Positions 16,501 through 25,556 are shown, counted from the first letter of the stretch. The stretch is DNA of 64,000 nucleotides from an uncultured Collinsella sp. (GCA_902496335.1 CABVAO010000002.1:35389-99388), one strand, 5' to 3'. Program-made: numbers and translations. The notes: generated from the letters alone by a model not told the origin.

Positions 16501-17214
16501 ATCTGTCCGTTTCCGGTGCGTGACTCGTATAGCTACTCGTCAATCGCTGCGGCGCTCCATGCCGAGACAGAAGACCGTGCCGCCGAGGCGCGTGTGCCCA
16601 TGGACGAGTCCGGCGATGATGCAGAGTCGGATGGCTCGGAGATGACGGATGCAGACGTGGCTGCTGTCGAGCCCGCCGGCAATCCCATGGCGCTGGGCTC
16701 GGCCTTCCACGCCGCCTGCCAGTGGCTCATCGAGATGGGTGCCGATGCGCTGCCCGCTGAGCGTGCCGACGCCCTGGCTCGCCTGTGGCACCTGACGCCA
16801 GAACAGCGCGAGCGCTTCGATGTCGCTCTGGAGCGCTGGCTCAAGTCGTCGGTTCGTGCCGACCTGCTCGCGTGGCCGTGCGTTCGCGCCGAGGTGCCGT
16901 TCTTTTCGCTGGGCTGCGAGGACGAGGACATCGCTCGCTACGGCGCATATGCCGAAGGCGCCATCGATGCACTGGCGACGAACCCGGCGGATTCGTCACG
17001 CGCGCTGGTCATCGACTATAAGACGGGCGGCACGCCGGACGAGACGCCGGACCAGCTGCAGGAGAAGCACGCCCTGCAGGCGCGCGTCTACGCTGATGTT
17101 CTGAGCAAGGCGGGCTTTGAGGCTGTGACCGTCAAGTTCGTCCGCGTGGAGCAGGCCGATCCGACTCTCTTCGTCAATCCCGCCGAGCCCCAAGTAGTCA
17201 CCTACAACTTCTAG
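13582..17214 (+). CDS. addA: AddA-like UvrD helicase/nuclease subunit
   Basis: 1210 residues. It starts four bases after addB ends, with AAGGAGGG upstream. It is a superfamily 1A helicase: Walker A SAGAGSGKTFTL (residues 24-33), motif II MVMIDEFQDTD (about 345), motif III/IV GDAQQSIYRFRGAEVEVF, motif V IMTVHASKGLEYPVV and motif VI RLLYVAMTRARELV. The C-terminal RecB-type nuclease has ALGSAFHAACQWLIEMG, ALVIDYKTGG (Asp, Lys) and the QARVYADVL motif. This is the main repair helicase-nuclease of bacteria without RecBCD. An acidic Ala/Asp-rich insertion lies at about 930-1030. Confidence 0.9.
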   Translation: MDLSTLMPQQLQIVKTLDRPLFVSAGAGSGKTFTLTRRIVYALSPESGPFVEHLDQVLAITFTKDAAAEIRDRVRRALIDEGMDEEALTVDDAWISTIHGMCSRILRAHALELGIDPEFTVLTDTDELMDQAVEHVLGRATAPDAAPELAASLKALYAWYPMAGEGGSFGAGTTIKGLVRDLLELSSQLPGGMDDVRVARGQADTSALADAYRAALGASKAATEKAQVALDAIDAFEASGKTMVDAARLMMSCTMPRASKAFPKEQVELLKAEAADAFINIVLACGGPALDALVGLARSVEAEYRALKAAQSALDNNDLLRMAYEALRDYPAIRAAYEGRFKMVMIDEFQDTDQMQVDLIRYLTDAGERALCTVGDAQQSIYRFRGAEVEVFRRQERKVGSSAAPEATAVADAPAGELVKLVRNFRSHDEVLRYVARVFDGDDGGLMQGFLDLEASDGRKDTLVADASRRQALFVAGGSTQERTQAKARAIAERFRALADAGQPQGGMVLLLGRMTNADVYAQAFRDQGLDCVIAGGSVFAQAAEVQTVRALVCALANPADTAQGLMPLLASPMFALGAQEFLALATKLDSETGETSRRNIDMGIMSDFDVPGLQDLPLVTRAREVLRYALRRVGRDSFAAIARDVVNASGWFVRLGQRGPEGKAIAANVLKALDAVAEAEAEFGNSPRSIALAFDRFLAGKEAPGALNEEGDGAVRIMTVHASKGLEYPVVAVAECFGMRKSSGAAQMGRVEGGAQVVALPARFDGVKLADGTFVKGDDVKKQFEHAFKGKGTSLWLPPELMEDVCATGSPAEAFARLRNADLQLSLEERARLLYVAMTRARELVILAMDAGVSRGKVTAPTFDVETDLTYDVLRRILPTDALDMPQLDADRLVFDNSQPGDYELISLADFTFGEQAFEANASLDAEGRLVRGDADADAADDSASTIVPGPADPEPDAFELVYPQAVGVRMGICPFPVRDSYSYSSIAAALHAETEDRAAEARVPMDESGDDAESDGSEMTDADVAAVEPAGNPMALGSAFHAACQWLIEMGADALPAERADALARLWHLTPEQRERFDVALERWLKSSVRADLLAWPCVRAEVPFFSLGCEDEDIARYGAYAEGAIDALATNPADSSRALVIDYKTGGTPDETPDQLQEKHALQARVYADVLSKAGFEAVTVKFVRVEQADPTLFVNPAEPQVVTYNF

Positions 17215-17226
17215 TCCTCAGATAAC

Positions 17227-17258
17227 TTGCGGTGGAATCCTTTTCGATTCCACCGCAA
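17227..17258. repeat. 13-bp perfect hairpin after addA
   Basis: TTGCGGTGGAATC and GATTCCACCGCAA flank CTTTTC. No T-tract follows. The TTGCGGTG ends match those of the palindrome at 4701-4763, so it is probably a repeat family member that may also help terminate addA. Confidence 0.55.
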
Positions 17259-17268
17259 CTGCAATAGC

Positions 17269-17346
17269 GATGATTTTTCTGGGACGGGGATTAAAAAATC
17301 ATTAGGTACGGAATGATTTTTTAATCCCCGTCCCAGAAAAATCATC
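17269..17346. repeat. 35-bp perfect palindrome of the GGGACGGGG family
   Basis: The arms 17269-17303 and 17312-17346 are exact inverted copies around an 8-base loop. Each arm is itself a hairpin: GATGATTTTT, the GGGACGGGG core, then AAAAAATCATT. Extruded, it would form nested or cruciform stems. It lies in the addA-dnaE gap (17215-17486), which otherwise holds only related repeats. Confidence 0.85.
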
Positions 17347-17362
17347 GGGTAGATGAGGGCAA

Positions 17363-17399
17363 GGGTAGCTAAAATAGCCCCGTCCAAAATTGACTGCCC
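17363..17399. repeat. Decayed copy of the 21.4-kb repeat arm
   Basis: GGGTAGCTAAAATAGCCCCG, followed by TCC, is identical to the start of the right arm at 21395-21432. The 3' half then diverges (TTGACTGCCC instead of TTAGCTACCC), so the stem is broken. This shows the same stem sequence at two loci. Confidence 0.75.
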
Positions 17400-17486
17400 A
17401 TGTTGGTTTGGCTAGGTTCGGGTGCCGTCCGCGCCGTGCGGTAAAATCGTTCAGTCAGAACACGAACCCGCATCGGAGCTCATCAC

Positions 17487-20400
17487 ATGGCATTCGTCCA
17501 TCTGCACAATCACACTGTTTTCTCCATGCTCGACGGCGCAACCCGTATCCAGGATATGGTCAATCGTGCCGTTGAACTTGGCATGCCCGCCGTGGCCATT
17601 ACCGACCACGGCTACATGTATGGCGTGCCCGACCTGGCGCTGGCCTGCGACGCCGTCAATCACAACACGCCCGAGTACAAAACCTGGAGCCACGACAAGG
17701 CCTTCTTGGAAAAGGACCGCCGCGACGAGCTGGTGGAGCCCGACCCCGAGGAAAACCCGCGCGAGCATGCCCAGTATGTGAAGGACATGGCCATGTGGGA
17801 CGAGAAGGGCAATATCGACGAGCTCAAGCCGCCTCTGGTCATCAAGCCCATCTTTGGCTGCGAGGTCTACTTTACGCCGGACGAGACCCTTGCCCGCGAC
17901 CACAAGCCCGAGCTCTACCACATGATCCTTCTGGCCAAAGACCAGGAAGGCTACGTCAACCTGATGCAGACGGTTTCCGAGGCCGCCGTGCAGGGCTTTT
18001 ACTACAAGCCGCGCGTGACGCTCGACAACCTACGCCGCCACGCCAAGGGCATGATCTGCACGAGCGCCTGCATCGCGGGCATCATCCCCAAATACATCGA
18101 CCGCGGTGACATGGAGGGCGCCATCAAGTGGGCCGAGACCTTCCGCGATACCTTCGACCCCGGCGACTTCTACATCGAGATCCAGGAACATGGCATCACC
18201 ACCGACAACGGCCTGACCGACGAGCAGATGGACCGCACGCTCATCGATATCGCCAAGCAGGTGGGCGTCAAGGTCATCGCCACCAACGACTTCCACTACC
18301 TGCGCCGCGAGGATGCGCCCGTGCAGGACGTCATCATGTGTATTGGCATGAACGCCAAGGTCGATGACCCCAACCGCATGCGCATGACCGGCTCGGAGTT
18401 TTACATGAAGACCGAGGAGGAGATGCGGGCGATGTTCCCGTATTGCCCCGAGGCCTGCGACAACACGCTCGAGATCGCCGACAAGTGCTACGTTGAGCTG
18501 GACTGGGACTCTATCATCCTGCCGCGCTTTCCGTTGCTCGATCCCGGTGAGACGCACGAGAGCCAGTTCCGCCGTGAGTGCGAGAAGGGCCTGCGCCAGC
18601 ACTATGGCGACGACTGGGCCACACGCGAGATCGGTGGCGTCAACATCAAAGAGCGCTTTGAGTACGAATACAAGGTCATCTGTGACAAGGGCTTTGCCGC
18701 CTACTTCCTCATCGTTGCCGAGTACGTGCAATGGGCCAAGGACAACGGCATCGGCGTCGGCCCCGGCCGTGGTTCTGCCGCCGGCGCTATCGTCGCCTAC
18801 GCCATGAACATCACCGCGTTCGACCCGCTCGAGAACGGCCTGATGTTCGAGAGGTTCCTGTCCCCGCAGCGTACCGAGATGCCCGATATCGATATGGACT
18901 TCGACGATGAGCGGCGCCTCGAGGTCGTGGAGCACGTTCGCCAGCTCTACGGTCCCGAGAAGGTCACCCACGTCATCACCTACTCGACCATCAAGGCCAA
19001 GCAGGCCATCAACGACGCCGCGCGCGTCCTGGACTACCCGGTCTACATGGGCCAGCGTCTGTCCAAGATGGTCTCGAGCGACCCCAAGGTCAAGCTCAAG
19101 CAGGTACTCGAAAAACAACCCGGCAAAGAGGATCTGTTTAACCCCGACTTTGCCGAGGCCTATAAAAAGGACGACGACGCCCGCCGCATCATCGACACGG
19201 CGCTCTCGATCGAGGGCCTTACCCGTGGCGAGGGCGTGCACGCGTGCGCCGTTCTGATTTGCCGCGACCCCGTCAACGAGCACGTGCCCACCAAGCTCGA
19301 TACCAAGGGCGGCGTCGAGATTACCCAGTACGAGGGCCATACCGTTGCCGACATGGGCCTGCTCAAGATGGACTTCCTGGGCCTGCGTACGCTGACGGTT
19401 ATCTCCAAGGCCAAGGCCAACATCAAAAAGAACTTCGGCATCGACATCAAAGAGGAAGAGATTCCCTTTGACGACCCCGAGATCTTTAAGCTCATGGGCT
19501 CCGGCCACACCGCCGGCGTCTTCCAGGTCGAGTCCGCCGGCATGACGGCCACGATCAAGAACATGAAGCCCACCGAGTACAAGCACGTCGTGGCATTGAT
19601 TGCCCTGTACCGCCCGGGCCCTCTGGGCGCCGGCATGGTTTCGTCCTATATCAACCGTATGAACGGCAAAGAGCCGGCCGTCTCCTATGACGACCGTCTG
19701 GACGACATCCTGGGCGAAACCTACGGCACCATGGTCTACCAGGAGCAGGTTATGCTCATCTCCGTCGAGATGTGCGGCTTCTCCAAGGGCGAATCGGACT
19801 CGCGTATCCGTAAGCCCGTGGCTAAGAAAAAGATCAAGCTGCTCACCTCGACGGTGCTCCACTGGGAGGATGGCTCGGACGAGACCACCTACGACCACTG
19901 GATGAACGGCGCTATCAAGAACAACTACACGCGCGAGGTCGCCCAGAAGATTTGGGACGATGTTCTCGAGTTCGCATCTTACGCCTTTAACAAGTCGCAC
20001 TCCGCCGGCTACGCCATCCTGGTTATGCAGACGGCATGGCTTAAGGCGCACTATCCGCACGAGTACATGGCGGCCGTTCTGACGTCCTACACGGGCAAGA
20101 CCGACAAGATCGTTCACTACGTCTCGGCGTGCCGTCACGACGGCATCCCCGTGCTGTCGCCAGATGTTAACGAGTCCGGTACCGAGTTCACGGCTACCAA
20201 GGAAGGCGTGCGCTTTGGTTTGGCCGGCATTCGCGGCGTGGGCACCGGCGTGGCGCAGGCGATTATCGCCGAGCGCGAGGCGGGCGGTCCGTTTAAGACG
20301 CTGCACGACTTTGTCGAGCGCGTGGACTCGAGCCAGGCCAACCGCCGTGTGATCGAATCGCTCATCAAGGCAGGCGCCTTCGACTCCACGGGGTATCCGC

Positions 20401-21290
20401 GTCGCCAGATGATGCACTTTGTGGATAAGAACAACCCTGAGAACATCATCGATGCCGCGGTGAAGCGCCAGAAGGATCGTGCGAGCGGCCAGACGTCGTT
20501 CTTCGACATGTTTGGTGATGTTGAGGGCTCGGGCTTTGAGGTGAGCGTGCCCGATCCGGATGGCCAGGAGTGGGACCGCCACCTTAAGTTGAGCCAGGAG
20601 AAGGAGGTTCTGGGCATCTATGTCTCGGACCACCCGCTGCGCCCGTTTGAGTATGCACTAGCCAAGGCACGCGACTTCTCGTTCTCGCAGATCGATACCG
20701 GCTACGAGGTGCAAAACCCCACGGGCGGTACCATCAACCAGGAGATTCCCGAGGGCAAGGCGCTGTGGTGGGCCGGCATGGTCTCGAGCGTGTCCAAGCG
20801 CGTGACCAAAAACGGCGACCCCATGGGTATTGTGCAGCTCGAGGACATGGAAGGCGAGGCCACGGTCGTGGTGTTCCCCAAGACCTACAAAGAGGCCGAG
20901 GGATACCTGTACGGCGAGGTCGATCCCGAGACCGGTGCGCAGCTGTCTGATGCGTTTGTTCGCATTAAGGGCAAGCTCGAGCGTTCGGACCGCGGCGACC
21001 AGATCATCGCGCAGGAGATCGTGCCGCTTGAGCTTAACGAGGAGAACAACAAGCCCAAGGTGTTTGAGGTCATGGTGCCCAACAGCCGCTTTAGCCAGGG
21101 CAATATGGCGCGTCTTGCCACGGTGCTTACCGCAAACCCGGGCGGCGACCGCGTGGAGATCTTTATCGAGCAGGTGGACGGGCGCGTACTGCGTGCCGAG
21201 GTGCCGGCCAAGGTCAACGCACGCTCGATTCCGCTGCTGGCAGAGGCAAAGGCGATTGTGGGTAACCAAGGCAGAGTGACGGTAATTTAA
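17487..21290 (+). CDS. dnaE: DNA polymerase III alpha subunit
   Basis: 1267 residues. The N-terminal PHP domain starts FVHLHNHTVFSMLDGA with AVAITDHGYMYGV; a 70-80 residue acidic insertion (about 55-125) precedes KPIFGCEVYFTP. The C-family polymerase core has GVGPGRGSAAGA and the catalytic PDIDMDFDDERR (about 465). Helix-hairpin-helix sequence lies near 950 (VIESLIKAGAFD) and an OB fold at about 1090-1175 (ALWWAGMVSSVSKRVTKNGD). It is the replicative polymerase of DnaE1 type. It stands alone between two palindromic repeat clusters. Confidence 0.96.
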   Translation: MAFVHLHNHTVFSMLDGATRIQDMVNRAVELGMPAVAITDHGYMYGVPDLALACDAVNHNTPEYKTWSHDKAFLEKDRRDELVEPDPEENPREHAQYVKDMAMWDEKGNIDELKPPLVIKPIFGCEVYFTPDETLARDHKPELYHMILLAKDQEGYVNLMQTVSEAAVQGFYYKPRVTLDNLRRHAKGMICTSACIAGIIPKYIDRGDMEGAIKWAETFRDTFDPGDFYIEIQEHGITTDNGLTDEQMDRTLIDIAKQVGVKVIATNDFHYLRREDAPVQDVIMCIGMNAKVDDPNRMRMTGSEFYMKTEEEMRAMFPYCPEACDNTLEIADKCYVELDWDSIILPRFPLLDPGETHESQFRRECEKGLRQHYGDDWATREIGGVNIKERFEYEYKVICDKGFAAYFLIVAEYVQWAKDNGIGVGPGRGSAAGAIVAYAMNITAFDPLENGLMFERFLSPQRTEMPDIDMDFDDERRLEVVEHVRQLYGPEKVTHVITYSTIKAKQAINDAARVLDYPVYMGQRLSKMVSSDPKVKLKQVLEKQPGKEDLFNPDFAEAYKKDDDARRIIDTALSIEGLTRGEGVHACAVLICRDPVNEHVPTKLDTKGGVEITQYEGHTVADMGLLKMDFLGLRTLTVISKAKANIKKNFGIDIKEEEIPFDDPEIFKLMGSGHTAGVFQVESAGMTATIKNMKPTEYKHVVALIALYRPGPLGAGMVSSYINRMNGKEPAVSYDDRLDDILGETYGTMVYQEQVMLISVEMCGFSKGESDSRIRKPVAKKKIKLLTSTVLHWEDGSDETTYDHWMNGAIKNNYTREVAQKIWDDVLEFASYAFNKSHSAGYAILVMQTAWLKAHYPHEYMAAVLTSYTGKTDKIVHYVSACRHDGIPVLSPDVNESGTEFTATKEGVRFGLAGIRGVGTGVAQAIIAEREAGGPFKTLHDFVERVDSSQANRRVIESLIKAGAFDSTGYPRRQMMHFVDKNNPENIIDAAVKRQKDRASGQTSFFDMFGDVEGSGFEVSVPDPDGQEWDRHLKLSQEKEVLGIYVSDHPLRPFEYALAKARDFSFSQIDTGYEVQNPTGGTINQEIPEGKALWWAGMVSSVSKRVTKNGDPMGIVQLEDMEGEATVVVFPKTYKEAEGYLYGEVDPETGAQLSDAFVRIKGKLERSDRGDQIIAQEIVPLELNEENNKPKVFEVMVPNSRFSQGNMARLATVLTANPGGDRVEIFIEQVDGRVLRAEVPAKVNARSIPLLAEAKAIVGNQGRVTVI

Positions 21291-21303
21291 GGACGGCGTT
21301 GGC

Positions 21304-21432
21304 GGGGTAGCTAATTTGGGACGGGGCTATTTTAGCTACCCTTTGACTGACGGCGAATGAGTCGGGGTCGGAATGCATCTCAACCGACATATGGGGGTAG
21401 CTAAAATAGCCCCGTCCCAAATTAGCTACCCC
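21304..21432. repeat. 38-bp perfect inverted repeat of the GGGACGGGG family
   Basis: The arms 21304-21341 and 21395-21432 are exact inverted copies 53 bases apart. Each holds GTAGCTAA, the core GGGACGGGGCT and TTAGCTAC, so each arm can also fold alone. The repeat fills most of the dnaE-SNF2 gap and ends 11 bases before the next gene's Shine-Dalgarno. Confidence 0.88.
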
Positions 21433-21452
21433 GGGTGAGATTGGAGGAAGTG

Positions 21453-24400
21453 ATGGCGCAGGGGACGTTTGTGCAGGCGCTTCGTAAGGAGGCGGCGCTT
21501 AGCAGCACCTTTATGAAGGGGCGCTCGCTCATGCTCAACGGTGCCGTGCTGTCGTTTGAGGACTCCGGCTCGCGCTTCTCCAAAAACGTGAACATCGAGG
21601 GCACGGTGCGTGGCTCGCGCGGCGACCTGTACAAGACGCACGTGGCGCTCGATATGGACGAGCACGAGGTTATTGACTACGACTGCGATTGCCCCGCTGC
21701 CTTCCGCTATTCCGGCATGTGCAAGCACGCCATCGCCACGGCGTTGGCGTATCTGGATGCCAGTGGCGCCGAGCCTGTCGAGGGCCTGCGTACGCCGGTC
21801 CGCACGTTTACGGCACCGCCCGCACAATCCAAACAGTCCGCACGCCCCGCGCCTAGCGCATCTTCGGTCAACCCCAACTTTCCCTTCCCTGCGCCCGTCC
21901 CCACGAGCCCGAGCCTTGTGGCGGCGCTTTCCGATCTTTCGGACGCGCGCATGGACGAGCTCGCGGCCATGCGTCGCAAGCTCGCCGGCACCATTGACCC
22001 CGATGCGCCCAAAGCGGTGCTGGAGCCCTCGCTGGTGCCGTACTACAATCCGCTGTTTGCCGATCGCTTTAACTGGGCGCTCGAGTTTCGCATTCGCTGC
22101 GGTTCGGTGTCCTACGTGGTTAAGGATATCGACGGCATGGCCGATGCCTATGTGCGTGGTGGTACGTTCTCCTATGGCAAGAAGCTTACGTTTGCCCATG
22201 TACCCGAGGCTTTCGATGACGTGTCGACAAAGCTGCTCGACTTTGTCGCAATGACGGTCGCCTACCTGAGCGACATCACGAGTTCGCGCTCGGCATCGTA
22301 TGACTTTGCTCGCAGCGGCTTTGTTGCCGAGCGTCAGTTGCCGGTATCCGAGTATTCCATCGTGTCCGTGCTGGACCTGCTGCGCGGCAGGACCATGTCC
22401 TTTGAGCCTGCTTGGTCGCGGGGGACGACGACGCATCGCTCCTACGAGGTGGCGGTCGAGCCGTCGCCGCAGGGGGAGGGCGAAGTCCCGGCTAAGCGCC
22501 CGCCGCTCCTTGCCGCCAAGATTGCACCGGCGGCGGGAGGCAGCTACGACTTGCGCCTGCCGGCCGATACGTACTGCTTTGTCGCAGGTGACGCAGCCTA
22601 TCTGGTCGATACGCGCCGCGCGCGCCGTACCGACGCGGCGTTTGCCCAACATGCGGCGCCGTTCCTATCGCACTTGTTGCCCTGCCGCACGCCGGTCCAT
22701 ATCGCTGCCGACCAGGTGGGTGAGTTCTGCCGCATGGCGCTGCCCATCTTGCGCGACTACACCGACCTGACCGCTCCCGCCGTACTTGACGCCGTGGCGC
22801 CCGAGCCGAGTTTTGCCATGGCGATTGGCGTCGACGATGGTCTTGTGACCTGCAAGATTACGGTGGCCTACGGCGATTGGTCGGCAGATCTCTTTAGTCT
22901 TGGTGCTCCGGGCAGTCCTTTCGAAGAGCAACGCCCCGGCGTTCCGCCCCGCGATACGGTGGCGGAGTTTCGCGTTATGGACACGGCTGCCCTGTATTTC
23001 GACTTTTACGAGGGCGGCCTGGCATTTGAGGAGCGCGATGACGAGAGCCTGTTCCACTTGTTGACCGAGGGCCTGTCTGCTCTGTCCGAGCTGGGCGAGG
23101 TCATGCTCAGCGACCGCCTGCGCCAGATCTCGGTGCGCCCTGCGCCTAAGCTCTCGGTGCGCGCCACCGTCAAGAGCAACTTGCTCGACGTCGAGCTGGG
23201 TGCGAGCGGGCTTTCGGCGGCCGACCTTGCCATCTATCTCGATTCGTATAAGCGCCACCAGACGTTCGCGCGCCTTACGTCCGGCGACATCGTTCGCCTG
23301 GACGAGGGAGCGCGCGCCGCGTTTGGACTTGCCGAGGACCTGGGCGTCGATGCCGTCGACCTGCTCGACGGCATGTCGCTTCCCGCGTCGAGCACCCTGT
23401 TTGTCGATAGCATGCTCGCGCGCACGCCAGCGCTTGAGGCCGATCGCGACGCTGCGTTCCTCCGTACCGTCGAGCGCCTGGACACGCTCGGCAAGATGGA
23501 CTTTACGGTGCCCGCCTCGCTCAAGGCCACACTGCGTGGCTACCAGGTCGACGGCTACCAGTGGCTCGGCTCGCTTGAGCACCTGGGCCTAGGCGGCATC
23601 TTGGCCGACGATATGGGCCTGGGCAAAACGCTGCAGATGATCGCGCACATTCTGGCGCGCGTGGAGGCGGGGGATACCAAGCCCACGCTCGTGGTATGCC
23701 CCGCGTCGCTCGTGTACAACTGGGCTGCCGAGCTGGAGCGCTTTGCCCCCTCGCTCGATGTGTGCGCCATCGTGGGCGCCAAGGCCCAGCGTCGCGTGCA
23801 AATCGCCGGCGTGGCCGAGCATAACGTGGTCGTGACGTCGTATGACCTTATGCGGCGCGATATCGACGAGTACGTCGAGCAGGACTTTGCCCGCGTGGTA
23901 CTCGATGAGGCCCAGTACATTAAAAACCCGCTCACCCAGGTGGCGCGTGCCACCAAGCGCCTGCCGGCCGGCGTGCGCTTTGCCCTGACGGGCACGCCCA
24001 TCGAAAACCGCCTATCCGAGCTCTGGAGCATCTTCGACTTTTTGATGCCGGGCCTACTTGGCACGCGCGAGTCGTTTGCCAAGCGCTTCGAAAGCCCGGT
24101 CGAGCATGCCGAGGGCGACAGTGCCGCCCGCCTGCAAGCGCTCGTGTCGCCGTTTGTGCTGCGCCGTGTCAAGGAAGACGTGGTGGCCGACCTGCCCGAG
24201 AAGATCGAGGATACGGTCATGGCGCAGCTTACCGGCGAGCAGCGCAAGCTCTACCTGGCCAACCAGGACCGCATCGCCCAACAGGTGCAGCACCGCGAGT
24301 CATCCGAGTTTAAGAAAGACAAGCTCAAGGTGCTCGCCGAGCTCACCAAGCTGCGCCAGATCTGCTGCGACCCGCGTCTGCACTACGAGGATTACAAGGC

Positions 24401-24926
24401 GGGGAGCGCCAAACTCGATACGTGCATGGAGCTCGTGCACGGCGCACTCGACGGCGGGCATCGCATCCTGTTGTTCAGCCAGTTTACGGGTATGCTCGAT
24501 ATCATCGGTAAGCGCTTGGCCAAGGAGGACATCGACTTCTTTAAGCTCACGGGCGCTTCGTCTAAGGAGAGCCGCGCCAAGATGGTCGCGCAGTTCCAGG
24601 AGGGCGAGGTTCCGGTCTTTTTGATTTCGCTCAAGGCGGGCGGCGTGGGCCTTAACCTGACGGCTGCCGACGTGGTCATCCACTACGACCCGTGGTGGAA
24701 CGTGGCGGCGCAGGACCAAGCAACTGACCGTGCACACCGTATTGGCCAGCAACATACCGTGACCGTGTACAAGCTCATCGCCAAGGACACGATCGAGGAA
24801 CGCATTATGCGGATGCAGGAGTCTAAGCGCGACCTGGTCAACAGCGTACTCGGCGGCGACGGCATCTCGTCGGCACTGTTCACGCGCGAGGATGTTCTGG
24901 CGCTGCTCGGCGGCGACGGGCGTTAA
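21453..24926 (+). CDS. SNF2-family helicase with N-terminal SWIM zinc finger
   Basis: 1157 residues from ATG 21453, which follows GGAGG by five bases; an in-frame GTG upstream lacks a site. The SWIM finger is at 75-96 (DCDCPAAFRYSGMCKH, CxCxnCxH). The RapA/SNF2 ATPase has motif I DDMGLGKTLQM (about 719), motif II LDEAQYIKN (about 816), GTPIENRLSELWSIFDFL, and the C-terminal lobe SLKAGGVGLNLTAAD with ATDRAHRIGQ (about 1095). Bacterial SNF2 proteins translocate on DNA and may remodel RNA polymerase or protein-DNA complexes. The specific role is unknown. Confidence 0.9.
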   Translation: MAQGTFVQALRKEAALSSTFMKGRSLMLNGAVLSFEDSGSRFSKNVNIEGTVRGSRGDLYKTHVALDMDEHEVIDYDCDCPAAFRYSGMCKHAIATALAYLDASGAEPVEGLRTPVRTFTAPPAQSKQSARPAPSASSVNPNFPFPAPVPTSPSLVAALSDLSDARMDELAAMRRKLAGTIDPDAPKAVLEPSLVPYYNPLFADRFNWALEFRIRCGSVSYVVKDIDGMADAYVRGGTFSYGKKLTFAHVPEAFDDVSTKLLDFVAMTVAYLSDITSSRSASYDFARSGFVAERQLPVSEYSIVSVLDLLRGRTMSFEPAWSRGTTTHRSYEVAVEPSPQGEGEVPAKRPPLLAAKIAPAAGGSYDLRLPADTYCFVAGDAAYLVDTRRARRTDAAFAQHAAPFLSHLLPCRTPVHIAADQVGEFCRMALPILRDYTDLTAPAVLDAVAPEPSFAMAIGVDDGLVTCKITVAYGDWSADLFSLGAPGSPFEEQRPGVPPRDTVAEFRVMDTAALYFDFYEGGLAFEERDDESLFHLLTEGLSALSELGEVMLSDRLRQISVRPAPKLSVRATVKSNLLDVELGASGLSAADLAIYLDSYKRHQTFARLTSGDIVRLDEGARAAFGLAEDLGVDAVDLLDGMSLPASSTLFVDSMLARTPALEADRDAAFLRTVERLDTLGKMDFTVPASLKATLRGYQVDGYQWLGSLEHLGLGGILADDMGLGKTLQMIAHILARVEAGDTKPTLVVCPASLVYNWAAELERFAPSLDVCAIVGAKAQRRVQIAGVAEHNVVVTSYDLMRRDIDEYVEQDFARVVLDEAQYIKNPLTQVARATKRLPAGVRFALTGTPIENRLSELWSIFDFLMPGLLGTRESFAKRFESPVEHAEGDSAARLQALVSPFVLRRVKEDVVADLPEKIEDTVMAQLTGEQRKLYLANQDRIAQQVQHRESSEFKKDKLKVLAELTKLRQICCDPRLHYEDYKAGSAKLDTCMELVHGALDGGHRILLFSQFTGMLDIIGKRLAKEDIDFFKLTGASSKESRAKMVAQFQEGEVPVFLISLKAGGVGLNLTAADVVIHYDPWWNVAAQDQATDRAHRIGQQHTVTVYKLIAKDTIEERIMRMQESKRDLVNSVLGGDGISSALFTREDVLALLGGDGR

Positions 24927-25076
24927 CCCGCTCGGGTGAGGCCGCCAGGGCGGATAGCCCGCGCTGTCCCATCGTCCCCGCTCGTTATGTGTTCATTTGC
25001 AATGCCGTGGATGGTTTGTCTGCCTTTGGGCATAAGAACCATCAAGAACATTGGCACATCAGCAAAGGAGAACATC

Positions 25077-25439
25077 ATGGCGAAATTCTTTAAGGACCCC
25101 GACGGCAAGCTCATCGCTGCCCTTGGCGACGACGTTGCGACCCCTGCCGGTTGCACGGAGCTGACCGCAAACACTGAGGACGCGGCGCATGAGAAGCACG
25201 TGCCTGTTGTCGAGACCGAGCGCGACGGTCACGTGATTCGCGCCCGAGTTGGCTCGGTCGAGCACCCCAGCCTGCCCGAGCACTACATTGAGTGGATCGC
25301 CCTTGAGGCCGAGGGCCGCTTAGAGGTCCATTACCTTGAGCCCGGCATGAAACCCGCGACGTTTTTCGCGGGCGGCTCCAAGACCGGTACCGTCTATGCC
25401 TACTGCAACCTGCACGGGCTGTGGTCCGCGACATTCTAG
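25077..25439 (+). CDS. Desulfoferrodoxin/neelaredoxin-type superoxide reductase
   Basis: 120 residues from ATG 25077, six bases after AAAGGAG. The mononuclear iron site, with four His and one Cys, is visible as EKHVPVVE, VEHPSLPEHYIEWI and CNLHGLW. The N-terminal rubredoxin-like Cys4 centre of full desulfoferrodoxins is absent; only one Cys (PAGCTE) is there, so it is of the one-iron kind with a short N-terminal extension. It reduces superoxide to peroxide without making oxygen, a typical defence in anaerobes. Confidence 0.88.
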   Translation: MAKFFKDPDGKLIAALGDDVATPAGCTELTANTEDAAHEKHVPVVETERDGHVIRARVGSVEHPSLPEHYIEWIALEAEGRLEVHYLEPGMKPATFFAGGSKTGTVYAYCNLHGLWSATF

Positions 25440-25484
25440 GAGCGCGCCCCCGCTCGGGGTATCATAGCTAGCATATGCACATGC

Positions 25485-25517
25485 AAGCGCCGGCTGCATT
25501 ATGCGGCCGGCGCTTTT
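25485..25517 (+). terminator. Terminator after the superoxide reductase gene
   Basis: AAGCGCCGGC (25485-25494) pairs with GCCGGCGCTT (25506-25515), running into TTTT. It lies 45 bases after the stop and just upstream of the next gene. Confidence 0.8.
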
Positions 25518-25556
25518 ACTACGATTTCGATGGTTTACGACGGAAAGGGCTGGGCC

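Noticed and set aside
17227..17399. CRISPR array
   Set aside because: The repeats are inverted, of different lengths and without regular spacers, and no cas genes are present.
18030..20633. Long minus-strand open frame (867 codons) opposite dnaE
   Set aside because: Same shadow effect, and no ribosome site or family pattern.
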